Assembly (NCBI GenBank): GCA_964471865.1
Contig: CAYYHU010000003.1
Span: forward strand, 1 to 64,000
From: CAYMUC01 sp964471865
Lineage (GTDB): Bacteria > Actinomycetota > Acidimicrobiia > Acidimicrobiales > Ilumatobacteraceae
Length of the DNA stretch: 64,000 nt
Direction of reading: 5' to 3'
Shown: piece after piece, positions 62,177 through 64,000 of the stretch
Layout: each line of letters opens with the position of its first letter
Numbering within the stretch: position 1 is the first letter of the stretch
Position numbers and translations under genes: made by a program
The notes under the pieces: model-generated
What the model was told of the DNA's origin: nothing
Seen by the model: the letters and a program-made list of their open reading frames with translations, nothing else
The model's database searches: none

Positions 62177-63538
62177 ATGCGTTTCCTACACCGTCGAGAT
62201 GCCGGTCGAACGCTGGGCGAACACCTGGCCGATCAGCGCGAGGAACTCGGACCCGATCCGGTCGTACTCGGCCTCCCTCGAGGCGGGGTTCCCGTTGCCG
62301 AAGAGGTGGCTCGGATCCTGGGCTGTCCCCTCGACGTGATCGTCGTGCGCAAGATCGGCGTGCCGGGCCAACCCGAACTCGCGGCCGGAGCAGTCGGCGA
62401 GGACGGCGCTCGGGTCATCAATCACGACGTCTTGCGGGCCACGGGAACGACACCCGAGGATCTGGCCGTGGTCGAAGCCACCGCCCGGGACGAACTCGCG
62501 CACCGGGTAGCCCGCTTCCGACGGGCCCGAACCCGGGAATCCCTCGCCGGACGCAGCGCCATCATCATCGACGACGGCGTCGCCACAGGAGCTACAGCCC
62601 GGACTGCATGTCAGGTCGCGAGGGCGCACGGCGCGCAGCAAGTGGTGCTCGCCGTTCCGGTGGCTCCGATCGATTGGGAGTCCCGCTTCGGGGCTGCGGC
62701 CGATCTCCTCGTGTCGTTGTCGACACCGGAGGGATTCTGGGCCGTCGGACACTGGTACGACGATTTCTCTCCGGTCACCGACGACGAGGTGGTGGCCTGT
62801 CTCGAACGGTCGGCGCATCCGTCGCGCATCTCGGGGGGAGCCCCTGTCACCGACCTGGTGGCGGTGGGACGCGATGAAGAAGTCGCGATCGATGCCGCGG
62901 GCGCCACGGTCCGAGGGCATCTGCGCATTCCCGTGGATGCCCTGGGAATGGTCGTGTTCGTCCATGGCAGCGGGTCGAGTCGTCACAGTCCTCGAAATCG
63001 CTATGTCGCCGAGGTCCTCCACGAGGCCGGACTGGGAACCCTCGTCTTCGATCTGTTGACCCCTGCGGAGGAACGCCAACGAGCCAACGTGTTCGACATC
63101 GTTCTCCTCGAGCGGCGCCTGAGCGCAGTCATCGCCTGGCTGCGCCACGATCTCGGTGACCGAGATCTGCCCATTGGACTCTTCGGGGCATCCACGGGGG
63201 CCGCCGCTGCGCTCGTCGTCGCGGCCCGACCCGCCAATCGGATCTCTGCGGTGGTGTCGCGTGGAGGCCGTCCCGATCTCGCCGAACATGATCTCTCCAA
63301 GGTGACAACGCCGACGCTGTTCATCGTCGGTGGTCACGATCTCGCGGTCGCTGAAATGAACCGCACGGCTCAACAGCAGGTGCGAGGCCCCAGCGAGATG
63401 GTGGTAATCCCGGGAGCAAGCCACCTCTTCGAGGAACCCGGCACCCTGGGCAAGGCGGCGGATTCGGCACGCCAGTGGTTTCTCGACCATCTCGCAACGC
63501 CCGCGCTCACGGCTCGTTCACACCCCGCGCCGCGGTGA
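62177..63538 (+). CDS. Phosphoribosyltransferase/alpha-beta hydrolase fusion
   Basis: This 453-aa fusion has an N-terminal PRTase domain with the PRPP loop SAIIIDDGVATGATARTACQ near residue 135 and an opening RFLHRRDAGRTLGEHLADQ. The C-terminal half is a dienelactone-hydrolase-like domain: VVFVHGSGSSRHSPRN near 256 and the nucleophile GLFGASTGAAAAL near 336. The usual GxSxG reads GASTG. Function is unknown though this pairing recurs in bacteria. The ATG at 62177 has GGAG seven bases upstream. Confidence 0.85.
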   Translation: MRFLHRRDAGRTLGEHLADQREELGPDPVVLGLPRGGVPVAEEVARILGCPLDVIVVRKIGVPGQPELAAGAVGEDGARVINHDVLRATGTTPEDLAVVEATARDELAHRVARFRRARTRESLAGRSAIIIDDGVATGATARTACQVARAHGAQQVVLAVPVAPIDWESRFGAAADLLVSLSTPEGFWAVGHWYDDFSPVTDDEVVACLERSAHPSRISGGAPVTDLVAVGRDEEVAIDAAGATVRGHLRIPVDALGMVVFVHGSGSSRHSPRNRYVAEVLHEAGLGTLVFDLLTPAEERQRANVFDIVLLERRLSAVIAWLRHDLGDRDLPIGLFGASTGAAAALVVAARPANRISAVVSRGGRPDLAEHDLSKVTTPTLFIVGGHDLAVAEMNRTAQQQVRGPSEMVVIPGASHLFEEPGTLGKAADSARQWFLDHLATPALTARSHPAPR

Positions 63539-63562
63539 TTCGCGGCCGGAATCGACGCCGCA

Positions 63563-64000
63563 TTAGAGCCCGGTGAGAGGATGCGACCGTTCGGGATAGC
63601 CGCCTTCGGGCAGAGCGGACATGATCCCGGAGTGGATCAAACCACCATCGACGAACAAGGTCTCGCCGGTGACGAAACGGGCACCGGGCGACACGAGAAA
63701 CACCACGGCGTTCGCGATGTCATCAGGATGTCCAGCGGTCGGAAGAGGCTGATATCCCAGATCGTCACCAACCCCGGGCGCATATTTCGTATCCCACACT
63801 TCGGTGCGGAACTGCCCGGGAGCGACACAGTTCAACCGCACTCGAGGACCCCACTCGAACGCGAGAGTGCGAGTCAGTTCGACCACCGCCGCCCGAGCCG
63901 CTGCGGAGTGGGCGATACCAGGAATTCCCCGTCCGACGGTCGCCACGATCTGACAGATCGTCCCTCCGGACCCGTCCAGCATCCGATCGCCGAACACCTG
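63563..64000 (-). CDS. SDR oxidoreductase, C-terminal part
   Basis: The N-terminal portion lies beyond the window edge. The 145 or so visible residues include ELTRTLAFEWGPRVRLNCVA after the active-site region and the final NAVVFLVSPGARFVTGETLF with VDGG, both typical of classical short-chain dehydrogenases. The catalytic YxxxK position reads HSAAARAA, so the usual Tyr and Lys are not visible. This suggests either an atypical member or loss of activity. Confidence 0.85.
   Translation of the reverse strand, partial: QVFGDRMLDGSGGTICQIVATVGRGIPGIAHSAAARAAVVELTRTLAFEWGPRVRLNCVAPGQFRTEVWDTKYAPGVGDDLGYQPLPTAGHPDDIANAVVFLVSPGARFVTGETLFVDGGLIHSGIMSALPEGGYPERSHPLTGL

Overview
The window comes from a high-GC actinobacterium. 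It carries a mycofactocin locus, an F420-type LLM oxidoreductase, a mycobacterial-style GlgB/GT4/GlgP glycogen set, MutA/MutB/MeaB, and a MurA with Asp in place of the usual active-site Cys. Many genes start with GTG directly 6-8 nt after a TANNNT box, the mark of leaderless transcripts. I place it in Actinomycetota, perhaps Acidimicrobiia, but no rRNA is present to confirm that. Two 100-N scaffold gaps, one flanked by an exact 55-bp duplication, point to a short-read draft or metagenome assembly.

Region 1 (46-16885) is the mycofactocin locus. It holds mftA (small precursor ending IDGMCGVY), mftB and mftC, then a FadH/OYE-type iron-sulfur flavoprotein. An inserted membrane module follows: a reverse HTTM gene plus partner, a forward 610-aa membrane protein, and plsY. 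A second forward block runs OYE 2, DedA, ETF alpha, FixC-like, FixX-like, ETF beta, mftE, mftF and an alanine-racemase-like gene, almost all joined by 4-bp stop/start overlaps. No mftD is visible. The flavoproteins and ferredoxin look like a route from mycofactocin-linked oxidations to the quinone pool.

Region 2 (16827-31857) holds a ROK sugar kinase, a D-cysteine desulfhydrase/ACC-deaminase-like enzyme, ung, aguB-aguA (agmatine to putrescine), a YihY membrane protein with chorismate mutase, a NUDIX hydrolase, the methylmalonyl-CoA mutase operon mutA-mutB-meaB, a DEAD-box RNA helicase and a nitroreductase.

Region 3 (31912-44303) holds an LLM oxidoreductase divergent from a Ski2-like helicase and a NUDIX gene, then glgB divergent from a GT4 glucan synthase and glgP. 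An isocitrate dehydrogenase follows, heading an operon with an orphan small protein and a DUF6671-like protein.

Region 4 (44334-54035) holds an enoyl-CoA hydratase, a second MeaB-like GTPase coupled to a NifU-like scaffold, a cupredoxin-like anchored protein, murA, an MFS transporter, and a four-gene envelope set: an Asp/His-repeat exported protein, a Pro/Ala/Thr-rich anchored protein, ApbE and a ferric-reductase-like membrane protein.

Region 5 (54047-64000) holds iscS-mnmA (tRNA 2-thiolation), a methyltransferase, galT, selO, a two-component system, a phosphoribosyltransferase/hydrolase fusion and the 3' part of an SDR gene. No tRNA, rRNA, CRISPR array or insertion sequence was recognised. 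No gene-free stretch exceeds about 220 bases.
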